From: Phallus indusiatus | Lineage: Eukaryota > Basidiomycota > Agaricomycetes > Phallales > Phallaceae | Direction of reading: 5' to 3' | NCBI GenBank assembly: GCA_027605045.1 | Contig: JAQFWX010000127.1 | Span: 1-64,000, forward strand | DNA length: 64,000 nt | Shown here: positions 24,293-37,841 of the stretch, in pieces | Numbering within the stretch: the stretch's first letter is position 1 | Layout of the letters: each line of letters begins with the position of its first letter | Translations under genes and position numbers: made by a program | The notes under the pieces: model-generated | The model's input: only the letters and a program-made list of their open reading frames with translations | Databases searched by the model: none | Told to the model about the DNA's origin: nothing

Positions 24293-27200
24293 GCTGAGAA
24301 GCTAGCGCGTTGTGGACCCTCTTAAATTCTCTTTGTACTAGTTTGAAAAAAGGTGGATACCCCCTCTATTTTCTATGTTTGTACTTTTTTTTACTATTGT
24401 TATTCTCTGTTTCGCCCTTTTTTTCCCTTCCTTCCATCCTCTTTCATCCGACGCTTTTCTATTGTTATTCATCTGTTTGACATACCTTAGATCCACCTTT
24501 ATAACTTCATTGTTTTTTCTCACCTCCTGTCTCATCTCTCTCTCACACATGTTGAGACGTGCTCCGGTTGAAACGAGATCAAACTTGTCAGCTATTCTTT
24601 TTTTCCTTCTCTCTCTCACTATCCATTGAATCCGTCTGAAACGACCCGTACTACGTCTCTTCACGACACATGCTTGCTTGCTTTACCTTTTGTCCCTATC
24701 TCTCCCGATTGTCCTCACTCTCGCTTCTGGATTTGTTTTGGCCCCAGCGTCCTCTTTTCTCATTTGAAACCCCCTCAAATTGTTCATGCCCGTTGCTTCA
24801 TTCATCGTCTTCCTGAGTATCCTCCTACCCATATGCCCGTGCTCATACTTCCTTTTGATTGTCTTGTTTTTCTTCTCCCGTCTCGCTTCTTGCGATTTAA
24901 TTACTCCTAGTATAAACTCTACTCGCTTAATCCTCTTCCCCCATCTTTCTCCTGTGTGTGTAACATAACGTCTATGACCACGTCCCCCCCGCTCCGATTC
25001 TACTTCTTCTAAAACTGTGTACATCCCGCTCCATACCCTCTGTTGTAAGATGCTTGTTCGTCTATTTGGAGTCTCATCTTTCCCTTCTCCTACTCTTTTT
25101 TTGTTCCCATCTGTGTGCCTTTACGTAGCTCCCTTATCTTCGCATCGGAAACATTGAGTGTTCTTGTCTTTTTTTTTTCGGCTCCAGTACTAGTACTAGT
25201 ACCGTGACTATGGTTGAGATATTTTTGCCATGTATGGATTTCCAAAATGTAAATACCCGGGACCCTGGGGGAATTATCACTATTATCAAAAAAGAATAAT
25301 ACCCAGAAGGCTGTATGTATTAAACCACGAATTCACGTATTAGATCTCGGTTCCTTGATGGTGTCTACAACGTTAACCTAACATCCGTAAAAAACCTGAT
25401 TTGTCCCTGTTCATCTTTGATTCAACCTGTGGTTGCTGATACATGTACACAATGGGAGCACTCCTCTGAATCAGGTTCGGACGAACAGACGGACGGACAA
25501 CGCTATTAAGCCCGCCGGTGAATTTCTCATGATATGTCGCATACATTTAGTTTTACACCGTTGACTTCGTGAGTAAAAAAAACGTCGACGATGTCAGAAA
25601 TCACAAGTGTCCTTTCTGCTTTGATTAGATTGACCACTGTGAGACAGTCTCGCAGTTGACAGGGTACCCGGGTACTATTGGCATGTCATTCATTCATTAA
25701 AGTTATCCTCCTTTTTTTTTTTTCCACGCACACAAGGCTGACTTGGGACCATGCACACTGTTAGTGAATCCAACTGAAATAAGTCAAGAGCGGGATTGGT
25801 CCTAATAATACATACTACTACTTGGTTACTCGAACCCTTCAACGGGCTTACTGATATTTGATCTTGGCAAAAACCTAACCAACAAACACAGCACACACCA
25901 ACAATAGGTCCGGGATTGCATGTGCATGCACTGATGTGTTTAACAAATGCTGCTGACGTTGACAGAATTGACCGGATTTTTTGATTCGCATTGTTCTTGA
26001 ACCTTGAACGCAGTGGCTGAAGCTAGCTATAAGGTTTACTGTTTTGACACTCAAGGATGATGATGATGATGTACTCCGGTGAATTATATTGTGCGAGGAG
26101 AATCAGGAGAATAGCATTTTTTTCATTAACTTATTATTACATACGTACTATGTACTATATACTGTGGTTTTTTGTAGCGGTGCTAATTAATTGATTTATC
26201 GGGTGCATTGGCGATACTATGCATGCGATTAGGAAAATTAAAATGCCATGTGTGAACAAAGGATCCGAGGATCAAAAAAAATAAAAAAAAGTACAATATC
26301 AAAAACACCTTTTTTGCCGACCCTGTTCGATGTACATACTTACATACATACAGATACATACACATATATATATTAGTATGCCTAATGTTTTAAGGTTTAA
26401 CATACATTATGTATAGACGAACAGCGTAAATCCGAGAAATCCCTCTTTCCGAGTTGATCCCCCATGAAAGGGAGAAACCGCGAGATCAACCCGTATTTAC
26501 AACCTAACCTGCTCTCTTCAGATGGAAAGGGCGGATGTTACATACGTAAGAGTGAGCGCAGATAGTATTCTCCACCCTGAGTCCTGGGGACATTTTTTTG
26601 GTACTTACTTTAGTCATAGTCATACATACATTCACCTGTCTAAATGAAAAAAGTTTCAGCAATTGGAAAATGAACACTGATGTGAACAGAAATTTTTCAC
26701 TATACACATATATCTATATCAGTATATGTGCTTACTTTTGATAATCATTTTGAAACTTTCGAACCCCGTTTTTTTTTTCTTACGCGCTGCGAACCAAAGT
26801 TTCGGGCTTTAGCGTACCTCTTTTGCCAAGTCCGCAACTAACATAGTAAGGTAAGGTATGTAATACTGAATTGCAATAGTGACATCATTTGATATAGTAG
26901 ATAAATATTTCAATGTGAGCTACGTATAGCACTAGAAAAAAACTGTATTTAGGGTACTACATAAGTTCAACCAGTTAGCCATATCAGGCAAGGTATTATA
27001 TGTTGAAGACGTGGATGGATTTGAACATGAAGAGATTCTGATTTTCATGCATCACAGTGAGTCGGTAACTTTTGAATTAGTCACTACATAAATAATCGGA
27101 CTTGTGATCGGGTTTGCAACTTCCCCCTCCCTCCGTCCGACGGATACCGCAGCGAGAAAGAACTTGGAGATAGCCAGAAACATTCAGATCTGAGGGGCAA

Positions 27201-28995
27201 AGAAGATTGACAACCGCATGTGGGACTAACATCAAAGAGATCGCAGGGCAGGGCGCTTGGAGATTTTTTTCTGTGACCAGACAAGCATGTGTGACTTGGG
27301 TTTATGAGTTTTAGTTTTATTTCTTACGCGTCATGTCAGTTAGCTTTGAGGAGGGTGGGTGCGGGGAGAAGGTGAGTTATGACTGTCGGTGTCGTTTTTT
27401 TTTTCTCTGGATCTTGCACAAGATGACAATTTTTTGAAGTATTTTCAAGTGTGCAAATTATATGAATAGAGAAGCTCATATTTATCCATTGATTGGGGTT
27501 CTGAGTAGTGGGTGAGGGGTACTTGATCTTGTTTTTTCAAAAATGAAGATAGAATCTTGACCTGCGGTCAACAGAAAGCCATACATCGAGTCATCTGACA
27601 TATCAAAGGAATTAAAGGCTACCAAACAACGAATTAAACGAACCCTAAAATAAACTTTTGGTATAAGCAATGAAGAGATCGAAACATAATTTTTATTCAT
27701 TGACATGACATGATATGGACCAAATGCCCAATAAAAACCTCTCGCCTCTGCAGGTTTCCCGAAACACGGACATTGATACCTGGAGATGTGATTATTTTTG
27801 AAGAAATGCGTTCCTATAGGTTTACCTAACCTCTTCGCCCTCCTTTTGGCGAGCCTTTAGTGGTTCGTTTAACTGAAAACTCTTATCAAGAACCAATGGA
27901 TTTTTGGACTCCCGTGATTTGACAAGGATGTCAAGTGAGGTCGACAGCATTACTAACAGCACTCATACCTCGCTTTGGTCACCGCTGTCAGATTTATCGA
28001 CTCCGCGGGCAAAAATTACTAGGGACTAGAATGAGCACCCCCCCCCGTGTCAAAGCGCGTTTCTTTAATTGGAATCTTGAATGAGCAGGGACACTTTTAC
28101 CTACGTACCCCTTTTTCTCTAGAAACAAGACGGCCCTTTTGCTAAATTTACCTTTGCAGAGTAAACATCTAGTTCCAGATTGTAGTTCTAGATTGCCCTT
28201 ACTAACTGGCAAACCGACCATCACGGGCGTTTTCACATCTTTATCCGCCTTTGACTAATTCAAGATTGACTGACTCACCGACTCACTCACGCCTTCTTTG
28301 TTCTTTCAAGTGGATACACATAGTAAACGAGATTGTTGTTTACTTCTTCGATCGCTAGAAGAGAAGCTCTGGTTCTCCAAAAAGCCAAAAACTCAGTCTC
28401 AGCAAACCAGCCGAAATCATTTTTCTTTGTCACGAGGGGATTCCTCCGTTGCCACAAGCACTGTATTCGCCTAACATTTTTATGGTCTTCCCATGAACGA
28501 GAACAGTCAGGCGTTTATTGGTCTGCCGGGGATTAAGATTTGCTTTAACTTATTCGAAGAGGCTGTACTATATCCTTTTCTTCGTTGAAGATGGCTGCCT
28601 CCCCGCTAATAAACCCCAACTGCCTCATGGCTTCTTATCTTCGGTTCCCTTCTAATGGTACCATTTTATTGAAATCAGGTGCGTCGTTCTTGAAAGCCAT
28701 AGATCGTCGCTGTTCGGAGAAGCGGCTGGTCTGGTGTACTTGGCTAGAACCGAGATGAGGTTAACTGGAGATATGTTAAGTAGTAGATAAGTCAGAAACT
28801 TTATCTCATGATCCTAGTACATAGTTCACGTTGCCACACGCACGACAACGTACGTCGAATAAATAATTTCTATATATCACGTGTTGGGAATGTAATATAA
28901 TGAGGAACGGAACTTTTCACACAAAATTAAGTAACGGCCCGTTGTCCCTTACTCCGAGTCTCCGACTTTCTCAGTACCCGAATTCATCTTTCAAA
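24293..28995. other. 4.7-kb gene-free stretch downstream of ZnB
   Basis: The first part (about 24360-25180) is strikingly pyrimidine-rich on the plus strand and may be a long 3' UTR or a decayed repeat. The remainder is AT-rich with homopolymers, a GATGAT microsatellite near 26055 and TACATA-type runs near 26335. No exon chain, protein motif or RNA gene was recognised. Confidence 0.5.
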
Positions 28996-30418
28996 ATGGC
29001 CACAATTCACTCTGTTAAACGAGCAAATAGCCATCTAGCATGGGATAACAGGCATGCCTCTTTTCTTTTTGCTCAGGGTCTACTTCGCTCATGTTAATTA
29101 TTAACTTCTCCAAAAATAATTAGCATTCCGCCTGTGATGACTGTTCAAACAGGCGATATCGTAGAATTCGATTGTCTAGACGCCAGTAATGGACAGATAA
29201 CGGAATCATCTACTGTAGAAACGCTATCGCACATCGACTTAACTCGGGTGGATCAAGTCAACGGACCGGTATACGTGACCGGCGCAGAACCCGGTGATAC
29301 ACTTGAAGTGGAAGTTCTGTCCATTGATCCAGCAGAATGGGGTTGGACAGGAATTATGTCCGGTTTTGGACTATTGCATGATGAATTCCTAACTCCTGCT
29401 CTGAAAATCTGGAAGATCGATGTCAAGAAAGGCGAGGCGTGGTTCAATGATTCGATTCGTATTCCGGTGCGGCCCTTTGCTGGTGAAATGGGAGTTGCGC
29501 CGGGTGCTCCTGGGCCACATCCAACGATTCCTCCTTATAAAACTGGTGTATGTTTTCGAATTAGTGCCACATATGCATAGGATGATACAGATTCTTTATT
29601 TTTATCTAGGGTAATATCGATACGAAACATCTGACCGCCGGCGCAAAACTCTATCTTCCCGTGGAAGTACGCGGTGCACTGTTTTCTATGGGCGTTCGTC
29701 TTTTCTCTTTATAAGTGAAAGGGTTTCTGAACCACGAGAAAATATACAGGACGGACATGCTGCTCAAGGAGATGGAGGTAATTTCTCTTGTATGTTATTT
29801 TGAACACTTTGAGATAAGATAACCAATATCTACAGAAATATGCGGTATGCTTTCTCTCCCCCTTTATCCGCAAATAGAAGCTAGGTTAGTGGCCTGCTAA
29901 CTGGGTAAACAAAGGAACTGCGATTGAGACACCCATAAAAACACGCGTTCGCTTGACTGTTCTCAAGGATAAAAAATATGTTAAAACGCCCCATTTCTCC
30001 ACGCCTCCGGCGGTTACAATCAATGGTGAACAGTACTACACAACCACAGGTGTAGGGCCAGGTGGGAAGCCACAAGAATATTTTCATTGGAATTTTTGCT
30101 AAATGCTTAAGGTAGACTTGCGTGAAACGACACGAGATGCAGCGCGTGCGATGATTCAGTATCTCCAGGCCGAACATGGTTTGAGTCGAGAGGACGCATA
30201 TATGCTATGCAGTGTCGCGGGCGATTTGAGATTACATGAAGTGGTAGGTTTGATGTTGGATGAATTTGCAAGGATCAACTTGAATAAACATAACTTTAGG
30301 TTGACATGCCAAACTATGTGGTATGTATGCAGTCCTCTCTGGCTAGCCCGTTAACACTGATCCCTACCTGCAGGTCGGAATGATGATGCCGAAATCAATT
30401 TTTATAAACTCGAAATAG
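28996..30418 (+). CDS. Formamidase/acetamidase family amidohydrolase
   Basis: Likely hydrolyses formamide or acetamide to ammonia and the acid, as in fungal use of amides as nitrogen source. Family signatures: VKRANSHLAWDNSIPPVMTV, GPVYVTGAEPGDTLEVEVL, RPFAGEMGVAP, GGNIDTKHLTAGAKLYLPV, FSMGDGHAAQGDGEICGTAI, ETTRDAARAMI, EDAYMLCSVAGDLRLHEVV and DMPNYVVGMMMPKSIF near the end. It ends at TAG 30416-30418. Intron 1 (29052-29123) uses a GC donor: joining AAC-AG to C-ATT restores the conserved WDNSIPP; no GT donor nearby does so. About seven introns in total, including ones that leave a very short exon (GEICG). All conserved blocks are present, so the gene looks intact. The substrate is inferred from the family. 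Confidence 0.9.
29052..29123 (+). other. GC-AG intron in the formamidase gene
   Basis: The donor reads ACAG|GCATGC and the acceptor ATTAG. The join is in phase 2 and restores the conserved segment AWDNSIPPVM. Confidence 0.75.
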
Positions 30419-33400
30419 TAGGTGGGGGTCGGGGTTACTGGAATTAGAATGTATATACTTGACTAGCAGGATATTGCTGTGCAATAAATTAACGCGAATT
30501 GGCAGTTTTTGAAGAGATGATCAATACGATAACGAATTCAAGTCTTATCAAAATGAGTGCCACAGCGGCATCATGATATCCGGCTTTAAAGTTGGGGTTA
30601 GAACTTCAGTGGGAAACGGGGTTGAAAATGCCCGACCGGGAATATTCTAAAAGTCAAGTGAGTGCTATTAACGTGGGAGGATTTTATTGCTGTAACCCTG
30701 CAGGGAATTTAGTACAAATTAGTATCAGCTCGGATATTGTCCGACATGAAGGAATAAACGGCCCCCCGCATAGACATGCTGACAAAGGCGCTTAAGAGTT
30801 GGGTCCTTGGCAGGCACGTGACTGTTTTCAGCAATTCCTACGACCTATAGGCGTTTGTTTGCCATGAAACAGCGAGGTCAGGTCTGCAGCATGCGAAAGG
30901 AACTAGCTCATCGTCGTTCATTATGGCTCCCATCAATTAGAGTTTCAGTTGAGCGTGTTTTGGTAAGAGAAATCTTCAAAATTTACTTACGTTGAAAGAA
31001 ATATTAATATCCCTCTGGGTCATTCAGTTGACTGTTGGATAATCCGCTTGAAGGTAGAAGGTTTCCAGCTCGGAGGTTCGAAATCCTCGGAAAAGCCTAC
31101 GTTAGTATCAGTGACACCGTTCAATGTACTACAGGCTACCCTGGTGTTGCGGTCTATTGTTTTAGCTTCAGGGGTTGACCTGAGAACCAAAAGAAAGCGT
31201 GAAGCCTCCAAGTGTAAGGATTCCAATAACAGTCCTCGTCATTCGCAGTTAGTACGTGGATATATTTGGCAATATTATTTACTGATAAAGTATTGGTAGT
31301 ACTTAAGAGGTGGTGCTGTCAGTACCTTGCCGTTGTACCAGCTTTCGACATGTTGCAACTTCCAGACCGCCCTTGATTATGGGCGGGAAACCTTGCAGTG
31401 ACTTAAAGGCAATAAGTCTTGTTCTTTTTGCAAAACAAATATTGCCAACTTATCCATTGGAATTGGAGAAAGGAGCCGAATAAGTGACCGCCTACAGAAG
31501 TTTCATATTGCTCAAAATTATCTACCGAGTGTATGTCCACTCATCCCTTTTAGCTGTTTTCTTTCTCAAGTCTTTGTTACGGTTTTAGCTATCCTTTTTA
31601 CGCGTTAAACTACCTGTTAACGGTAAAGAGCCTGGCACCATTACAAGTATCAGATTCGACTGTGGGCTACCTTCGTTATGGCCATTCGTTCCTCTTAAGG
31701 ATGGCAATCAATATAGTTTCATCCTGAGGGGCAATGTCACATAAACATGAAAAGTAAGCATCTCAAACACCCAACGATATTGAGATATTCAATCGAAGCC
31801 ACCTTTCTATTTAAGTTGATTTTATACAGATGACAATCCTCTCGACCAAGCCAGGGCAATCGGTCACGTCTTAAAAGGATAAATTGGTTTAAATACCACT
31901 TTTTTAAAATCAACTTTCGGGCGAAGGTTTCGCAGATTTTCAGCGCCGAGACTCGGAGTTGGACTATTTCGGGGAGTTATACCTCGAACCCTGCACTTCA
32001 GTGTCTACCTTACATTTGAAAGCGACGAGATCGGGCCAACAAACTTAACTTTAACAACACATATACGACTTTGATATATCCAGGGAAAAGACAAAATCGA
32101 AAAAGCCTATGAGCCTGGGAAAGGCAATAAGCCTAAGGCGCGGTGATGTGGCTGGTGAGTTAGTGTCCGAAACATCGAAGGGTTTATGCTCGATCTGATA
32201 TTATTAATTATTGTAAAAGCGCGTGTAATTACAATCCGTTGGCATGGGCCTGCTTTGTGGTTCAGTACGAACGAGTTCATCGTGTAATTCGGATAAGTGG
32301 AAAGATCTCTACCAATGTAAGAAGGCTTTAATCGAACGTGTTCCACGATAGTTGACTCATGCCTCTTTTTTTTGACGTAGACCGGGGCGAGAATTCGTCA
32401 TGCACCTAATTGAATGCATTCGCGATAGTTAATCATGATTATCCTTTAACTTGGACCAGAGTGGCAATTCGTCCGTACCGTTGGCAAACCCTGAACAAAA
32501 GCGGTCCTTTTGGGCAGGGTTGACCTCTTTTGTTCAGGTTACGATTCCACCCAGGACCTTGCAATTGCTAGGCTATACTACTGTGTCAAATTACCAGTAA
32601 TCGTTCCGAGATTGTCAGGGATAAATATGCGTAATAGGACAATCTATTTGGAGCATTCGATCATATTCCTTGGATATGCTTCGGAGAAGTCGAGGCTATT
32701 TTTGATTACAGCACCAAGACAAGACCGGCTACTTATTTGTGCTAAATTTGTCCTCGGAGCATAGATCGATGGCTTCAGATCTACGAGTAAACAGCATACA
32801 CCGTCCCGAAGGCTGGATGACCCTCTTTTCGAGCTTCATCCCTTGGATTTTGTTATCTCTTCATCCTCTCCTGCTGTTCCCAATCTTATTACTTTGACCT
32901 TCCGTTACAAAACACGATAATCTTTGAAAATGAGCAGTAACTTAAGAATTCGGCTTCCAGTCGGATGTCCCGCCCTCATCATTGATTTTGGATGCGATCG
33001 TCGAAGGATTCAAATGGTAATCCGACATGGAAACATATGCACGGACAGCTACCGTCCAGAAAGAAGGTCTACTGCGCGCAGATACCATGTAAACCCAGTG
33101 GGTTCATTGTAATGAAAAACAGTGGACAATAGCCTACTATTCAAAATAACATCATACTCTCAAGGTCAGAATGAGCCTTTGTTTTGACGGGCGAAAAAGC
33201 ATATATTAATCCAGTTCCAAATAGAAGAGAGCCTGTCTTGCTTTTTTCTGGTTTCCCTGCCTTTTATTCAGGGTTCTAATATTGAAAAAGAAGCTTTAAC
33301 ATAGGTACAGAAAGCGACTTGTGAACCGCTTTGGAGACAAAGGAAAGAAGTTGAGGCGAGGGTGATTTTCTTGTGAAGAAGAATCTAGAATTCTCGATAG

Positions 33401-35027
33401 AAGACAACGAAGAAATTCCACTCGTAAAACTTTGTGCCTATGATCCCAAAAACCGTCCGCTCCCGCTGCTTTAGATGTGAAGCCAGTTGAACCTTATGGT
33501 CCTTACGTCTTCTTCACCTAAAACCGTTTTTCTAGCCCTAACACGAGACAAACCATTATGTGTTCCTGTTTCTGTGAGCAAGGGCCCAACCTCCCCGATA
33601 TCTCTTGTTTCCACATTTCGTTTTCTATCCAGCATGTCGGCATCATTCATCGAGCTACGCTGCTGACGAAACTGAAGGTGTGTTAATAAAGGGTAATGCA
33701 GGACGAGAACGGTGATTATTTTTACCGTATGCTTGTTTGTTTGGCTTTATACATCCAATGGAAACATCACCCGAAGCGCACTAAAATTAATGATTTCAAA
33801 AGTTTACTACTTACCTACCTTAGTCTACATATGGACTATCTGGGGCCATCGGTAGGAAATCCTGTGTAGATCATTTAATAAAGATATAAAAAAACACCGA
33901 AGGGAAACATTCCACAATTCATTACCCTTATTAAATACTCATCCGATCGAGATTTATCGTTTGTCCATAAGGCCAATGGCGTGTTGCGACTATCCCGCAA
34001 GCGGTGCGAAGACCAAGCAAGAATCCGGAATGCAGAATGCGACAATGACTGTCTGAGATGATTTTTGAGATAGAAAGTTGGAAGAACCAAAGAAGAGGAC
34101 AACGGAATTGCTTTTATTCTTTACCTGCCGACATAGTGACGTTTGAAGTACACCTTGGCATACTCTATGAAACATGTACAAACAAGTGCGGATTCCGATA
34201 CATCTTTGCAGAAATCAGGATATGTGAATGAGGGACACCCTTGGATTTAATTTAAATGGTCATCATGGTAGTAGACTCAGTTGAAATTGTGTTAGAATTC
34301 GAGTCTCTTTGGGACGTTGCTTCTTCCTCAAGCGTCAATAGCAGACGGGGAATGTAATACTAAAACTAGATTAAAGAATTAGTTTCAACCTAAATCCAAA
34401 ATAAGGACTGATTCACATTTATTGAATGCTGAAGAAAGGAAATCGGATTGATTGGTTGAGTAATTTATGCCAATTTCAGTTTCGGAAATGTACGAGATCG
34501 TATCCCATGGCGATTTGGCTGGTGGTCAGGCTCAAGTCAAATCCAGAGTTCCCGAAGGTAATATAGCAGCTCTGAATGTGTAGGTCAATAGCTTTGATGC
34601 ATTACCTGGACCTTATGGGAATAGCCGTAAGCATGTTGGTACAAATGAGACTTACTACAATGGAACCAGCCAAAAACATTTCTCCTAATCTCCCACAATT
34701 TCACGAGCTTTACCTAATTACACATGACAGGAGCGCAATGCTCACTTGTTTTAAAGAAATCCATGTAAGGGCTCAGCGGTCTCGGCCCACAGCGGCAGAG
34801 GTCAGCTTGTTCTGATTCCCCGGTTACAAACGTTTCAATCCAGCAACCTGCCAAAGACGCATTTTGATATTACTTGCAGCTCTCGGCTGCACCAATGTGT
34901 CGTCAATATAAGACGATGAGAAGAGGCGGTACATTTTGGAATTTGTTTAATGGTCAGGTCAAGGTATTACGTTGTGCGTGGGAATTGATCCCGGAAAACA
35001 GTTGCACTCCTTAGGCTCTTCCACACA
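30419..35027. other. 4.6-kb stretch without recognisable genes
   Basis: Short frames only (for example 32510-32764 plus, 33875-34102 minus), without family motifs or joinable exons. Two inverted repeats are noted: a GC-rich hairpin near 31371-31390 and an 11-bp repeat with a second interleaved pair at 32487-32537. The last 300 bp should contain the MIS12 promoter. Confidence 0.5.
32487..32537. repeat. Inverted repeat with interleaved arms
   Basis: CTGAACAAAAG at 32491-32501 is the exact reverse complement of CTTTTGTTCAG at 32527-32537. In addition AACCCTG at 32487-32493 pairs with CAGGGTT at 32515-32521, so two alternative stems overlap. No flanking target-site duplication was recognised. 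Confidence 0.5.
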
Positions 35028-36038
35028 ATGTCTGCTCAACTTCAGCTTGAGACTGGCAGTTTATTGTCAGAAATTCTTGGGTTTCATCCTCAGCTATTCC
35101 TAGACAATGTTATCAATATCGCAAATGAGCAGATAGATCTTTGCACCGAGGAAGTTGCAACACTCATGTCCGAGTGGACTCAAGAACGCGCGAAGAGTGG
35201 TACTAGCAACCTACAACAACAAGAAGACTTGGCTACAGAAGTTGAGGAGGTACGTGCGTGATTGTATCAGGTAAAAACGCGCTTAACATGCGTGTTTTCT
35301 TTTATTTAGGGACTAGTTGCTTTTCAGACTTTGTTGGAATCACATGTTGACCTGGCGTTTGACTTTTTTGAAGTCTGGACGCTGCGGAATATATTCTTTA
35401 TTTCTCCAGATTTACGCGTCACTGTTCCACATCAACGCGGTTTAAACCTTCATCAGGACCCCAACGCCGAAGCGGAGTTGTTTGAAGAAATCGTCGAATT
35501 GAGAAAACAGTTACGGAATGTACGTCCGAGTTGTACGCGTCACTATACAATAACTAATTAAAGTATCAAAAAGAAACGACGACTTACTCGTTTACTGAAA
35601 TCTGCCATACCCGTCTCAAATGCCCAGCTAGCCCGTGCCCGCGCACGGTTTGACTCAATATCTTTTCTACCCTCGGAACCACCCTCATCATTCCTTGTCG
35701 ACACTTTAACCGAACTCGCGAATTCACTTCCCGATCCCACATTTTCTGACTCTTCAATTCCTTCACCTTCACAACAGCTGCAAGATCCAACTAAACGGCC
35801 ATGGGAGCGCGGACGAACTGGGTACGATCAATGGGCTGTATCGCGTCTGATTGAACGAGCGAACGGGGACGATCATGTTTATAGTAATGTGGAAATCGAG
35901 AATACGCAACGTGAAGTGTTTGGTGAAGCAGAAGAATTATGGACTATCCATGGTGCTCTTGAAGCCGAGAAGGCAAGCCGGCCTCGAGATTTTGAACTAG
36001 CTAATGTTGAATCCGAACCGAAAAAGCGCAGATTGTAG
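35028..36038 (+). CDS. MIS12: Kinetochore protein Mis12/Mtw1
   Basis: Core subunit of the Mis12 complex, which links centromeric chromatin to the outer kinetochore. Exons are 35028-35249, 35310-35519 and 35574-36038 (298 residues). Family features: the N-terminal LLSEILGFHPQLFLDNVINI, then VDLAFDFFEVWTLRNIFF and DLRVTVPHQRGLNL, followed by a coiled-coil-like segment and a basic tail (EPKKRRL). The second intron's acceptor is best placed at 35573. That keeps the frame into KRRLTRLLKSAIPVSNAQLA; the first AG, at 35563, leads to a premature stop. The PanE-like gene starts only 190 bp downstream on the same strand. Confidence 0.85.
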
Positions 36039-36227
36039 CTATTCTCTTTTACTTGTTGTTTTTTGACATGTTGTAGTATTTAGGATTAGGCATACTGTAG
36101 TAATTAGATCTAAACATGTATCGAATATCCTAGTATTGGCATTGTACGTAGCGTGAGAGACTTCTTTTCGTGTCTCCTTTCCGATGACTCGTCCGATGAT
36201 AAATTGCGTAACATTAGGTCTCTCGCC

Positions 36228-37745
36228 ATGTCGACAGCGACGAAAAATGTTCTAGTTGTGGGTAAGTTACGTTGAGCTTCATTTCAAGTCTTATTTTCTG
36301 AAGAAACAACAGGATTGGGTGGTGTCGGGGCTATATGTGAGGAATCTATCCTTCAATTCGAATACAGCCCGTAAAGAAGTATTCATTCAAAACAGACTCG
36401 TACGCGATCAAAGCAGCTGGGAAAGCTAGAGTTACTTGTATTGCTCGAGGCAACTACGAAGCCACGAAAAGTCAGCTTTTGCTAGAAAATCAGCTATTGA
36501 ATTGTTGACACATTTCATCTGGCAGCCAATGGTATTTCCATCCGTTCTCGAAAGTATGGAAACTTTCCAAACTGGAAACCCGATAGATGTGAGATATGTT
36601 TCAATTGCTTCCGTACTCTCTTGGCTAACATTATTATCCAAAATTCAGTGGTTAGATCCGTCGCGGACGCCGCAGATCAGCCTTATTCGCATGTCATCGT
36701 TGCAACCAAATGTCTTCCGGAGATATCACCTTTATCTTCGTTGTTAGCACCATTATTGCATGGTGACAAGGAACTACCTGTATTCGTTTTGCTACAAAAC
36801 GGTATAGGAGTAGAGAAGAACCTTTACAGCGAGGTTAAGCGGCTACGAAACGAATCTCCTAAGATTATAACTACCGCTCTTTGGATAGGTTCAAACTTGC
36901 TAGATGGAAATATCATCGAACATAGTCATCCTGTTAGCAGATTGTGTTGTTTTTTTTTACTTTGGGGAATACTGATCTTATCGTGTAGGAACGGCTGGTG
37001 ATAGGAATGTACAGACCTTCATTCTCGCCCGACGTGGTCAATTCACCTGAAGAGAAGTCTACACTTGAAGATTTCAAGAGTCTCTTAGAAGGTATAGACA
37101 GCCCTGTGCGAATAGTCGATGAAATTCAGAGAGTGAAGTTCGAGAAGAACTTTTGGTGAGGTTTCACTGATGGCATTTGTTTCTTTCATAAGGGCGCTCT
37201 TGATTGACAAGAAAACTAGGAATGCTGGTCTCGGAGCTTGTTCGGCTCTGACACGTTATACCCTTCCTGCATTTTTCAGAGAAGAAGTCGTAGAAAGTCA
37301 AGTTATACCTCAGGTTCGCGCCATGATGAAGGAGATATTGGCAATTGGGCGTGCAATGGGTTTCTCGGAAGAAGCTCTTCCCTCTTCTATAATCGATAAC
37401 ACCATCGCGAACACGGCTAGGCTACATAAAGCTCCGGATAGTATTCATAAGGCAAGCATGCTGTTAGATTTGGAAAGCGGGAAACCATTGGAACTTGAGG
37501 TAGTTTTGGGCGAGCTAGTAAGAAAAGCCAAAGAATTGGGGGTTGATGCACCTGTGAGTTCGAGTTCCTTTTTCTATTTTCATTTCGGGAGTATGCCAGA
37601 GAGCATCGAAAAAAAAATTGCTGTGCTTTTTCTCCTTTTTTGTTGTGCCTTGGCTTACCATCTTAAAAAACAATTACAGAGATTAGAAATGGTTTATTCT
37701 CTATTATTCGTCATACAACATCAACTGTCATCGTCCAAACTTTAA
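36228..37745 (+). CDS. 2-dehydropantoate 2-reductase (ketopantoate reductase)
   Basis: NADPH-dependent ketopantoate reductase (ApbA/PanE family) of pantothenate and CoA biosynthesis. The N-terminal Rossmann motif VVGLGGVGAIY is rebuilt across two introns. It is followed by ARGNYEATKTNGISIRSRKYG, HVIVATKCLPE, FVLLQNGIGVEKNLY, the PE..LVIGMYRPSF segment, and the C-terminal helical domain (KFEKNFW, then NAGLGACSALTRYTL, and EILAIGRAMGF). ELGVDAP is followed by a last short exon ending SSSKL at TAA 37743-37745. About six introns are needed, all of ordinary size. ATG 36228 is the first Met directly before the nucleotide-binding strand. Some family members in fungi act on other 2-keto acids, so the exact substrate is not certain. 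Confidence 0.87.
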
Positions 37746-37841
37746 AATACAATATGAGTCGAATATGAAGGTCCATGATAAAGATAAAAATGAAGAATAA
37801 GCGCTATCAGATGATAATGTTACGGTGCATGTGGCGTGTTT

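Noticed and set aside
31055..31095. GGTTCGAAATCC resembling a tRNA T-loop
   Set aside because: The flanking stem does not pair correctly and no D-arm/A-box or acceptor stem is found at the right distance.
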